Shown here one piece after another: positions 63,331-64,000 of a stretch of DNA of 64,000 nucleotides. The notes beneath the pieces were generated by a model, which had not been told where the DNA came from, did not search any database, and worked only from the letters and a program-made list of their open reading frames with translations. Position 1 is the stretch's first letter, and every line of letters begins with the position of its first letter. The DNA is from Agrococcus casei LMG 22410 (lineage in GTDB: Bacteria; Actinomycetota; Actinomycetes; Actinomycetales; Microbacteriaceae), in assembly GCF_900163565.1 (NCBI RefSeq), contig NZ_FUHU01000026.1, positions 62,001 to 126,000 of the forward strand, read 5' to 3'. Made by a program: the position numbers and the translations under genes.

Positions 63331-64000
63331 ATGGCTCGCACACCGATGACTCGCTGGCAGGAAGCCGCACCGGCACCCATCGTCCTGCTGCTCGGCAAGG
63401 AAGAGCTGCTCGTCTCGCGAGCCAACCGGCGCATCCGCGACATCCTCCGGATGGAAGACGAGGGGCTCGAGGTCCACGACATCGACGCGGGCTCCTACGA
63501 CCCCGGCACGCTTGCCCTGCAGGCGAGCCCGTCGCTGTTCATGGAGCCGAAGCTGCTGCGGGTCAGCGATCTCAACAGCATGACCGACGCGTTTCTCGAC
63601 GACGCGATGGCGATGATCGATGATCCGTTCGACGGCGCCACCGTGGTGATGCACCATTCCGGTGCCACGACCCGCGGCAAGCGCCTGCTCGATGCTGTCA
63701 AGGGCGGCAAGGGCATCGTCGTCGACTGCGGCGAGCTGAAGTACGACTCTGACAAGCAGGCGTTCGCGAGGGCCGAGTTCGTCGAGGCCGGTCGTGAAGC
63801 GACACCCGGTGCGCAGAACCTGCTCGTCAAGCGGTTCTCAGACTCGATCGGCTCGCTGGCCGGTGCGATAGCGCAGCTCGTCGCCGACACCACAGGCCAG
63901 ATCACCGAAGAGGTGGTCGAGAAGTACTACGAGGCGCACGAGCACACGACCGCATTCCAGGTCGCTGACGCGGCCGTGCGAGGCAATGCCGCCCAGGCGC
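63331..64000 (+). CDS. holA: DNA polymerase III subunit delta (3' truncated by window edge)
   Basis: Delta is part of the clamp loader and opens the beta sliding clamp. The frame is open from ATG 63331 to the window end (223 codons of an expected 320-340). It shows PIVLLLGKEELLVSRANRRI (about 16-35), the DIDAGSYDPGTL region, LLRVSDLN, TVVMHHSG and ARAEFVEAGREATPGAQNLL. Its place after comEA-comEC is the common bacterial arrangement. The start is leaderless, separating its control from the competence genes. Confidence 0.93.
   Translation, partial: MARTPMTRWQEAAPAPIVLLLGKEELLVSRANRRIRDILRMEDEGLEVHDIDAGSYDPGTLALQASPSLFMEPKLLRVSDLNSMTDAFLDDAMAMIDDPFDGATVVMHHSGATTRGKRLLDAVKGGKGIVVDCGELKYDSDKQAFARAEFVEAGREATPGAQNLLVKRFSDSIGSLAGAIAQLVADTTGQITEEVVEKYYEAHEHTTAFQVADAAVRGNAAQA

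Overview
The window is about 64% GC, gene-dense chromosome from an actinobacterium. Gene order and protein content point to Micrococcales, most likely Microbacteriaceae: rimM-trmD-rplS-lepB-rnhB, a DUF2469-yraN-comM-dprA-xerC run, rpsB-tsf-pyrH-frr-cdsA, garA-ftsR, DUF3097, and a LigA with the long insert I associate with this family. This is inference from content; no rRNA gene is present to confirm it. I count 63 protein genes (rimM and holA run off the ends) and no tRNA, rRNA, CRISPR array, insertion sequence or prophage. No gene-free stretch exceeds 300 bases.

Layout. 1-3726: translation and processing genes (rimM, trmD, a membrane protein, rplS, lepB, rnhB). 3739-8581: an inserted block of two lipoproteins flanking a 1143-residue SARP-type regulator. 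8639-14501: DUF2469, yraN, comM, dprA, a calcineurin-like phosphoesterase, xerC and, convergently, an M23 peptidase. 14797-20496: rpsB, tsf, pyrH, frr, cdsA, a DivIVA-repeat protein, a secreted transglycosylase-like protein and a small zinc-ribbon-like protein. 20520-24567: an AI-2E family transporter and a three-gene membrane protein/lipoprotein/thioredoxin-fold operon. 24561-33403: an alpha-glucan island (glgB, glgE, glgP, glgX). 33423-39106: cysteine desulfurase, mnmA, ligA and an AAA ATPase. 39120-48030: LLM oxidoreductase, YdcF, gatCAB, GlsB, DUF3097, thiolase, azlCD. 48109-54878: garA, ftsR, TSUP and EI24 transporters, HD protein, an unknown gene plus a kinase-like gene, App1, TetR. 54915-57947: DedA, pabC-like, pabB, SRPBCC. 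57989-64000: leuS, comEA, comEC, holA.

Regulation is the most striking part. At least 21 genes have a TANNNT-like -10 hexamer ending exactly 6 or 7 nt before the start codon, as expected for leaderless mRNAs. In several divergent pairs the two -10 elements interlock: pabC/pabB start codons are only 12 bp apart with each -10 running into the other gene's start codon; glgX and the cysteine desulfurase share the overlapping TATCGTA; the HD-domain gene and an unknown gene fire from a perfect palindrome, AGCCTATAGGCT.

The best candidate for an undescribed system is a shared two-copy box, CTCT(C/G)CACAG, found upstream of both competence transcription units in the window (yraN-comM-dprA and comEA-comEC). 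In both, the second copy ends about 51 bp before the predicted leaderless start. It looks like the binding site of an unknown competence activator.
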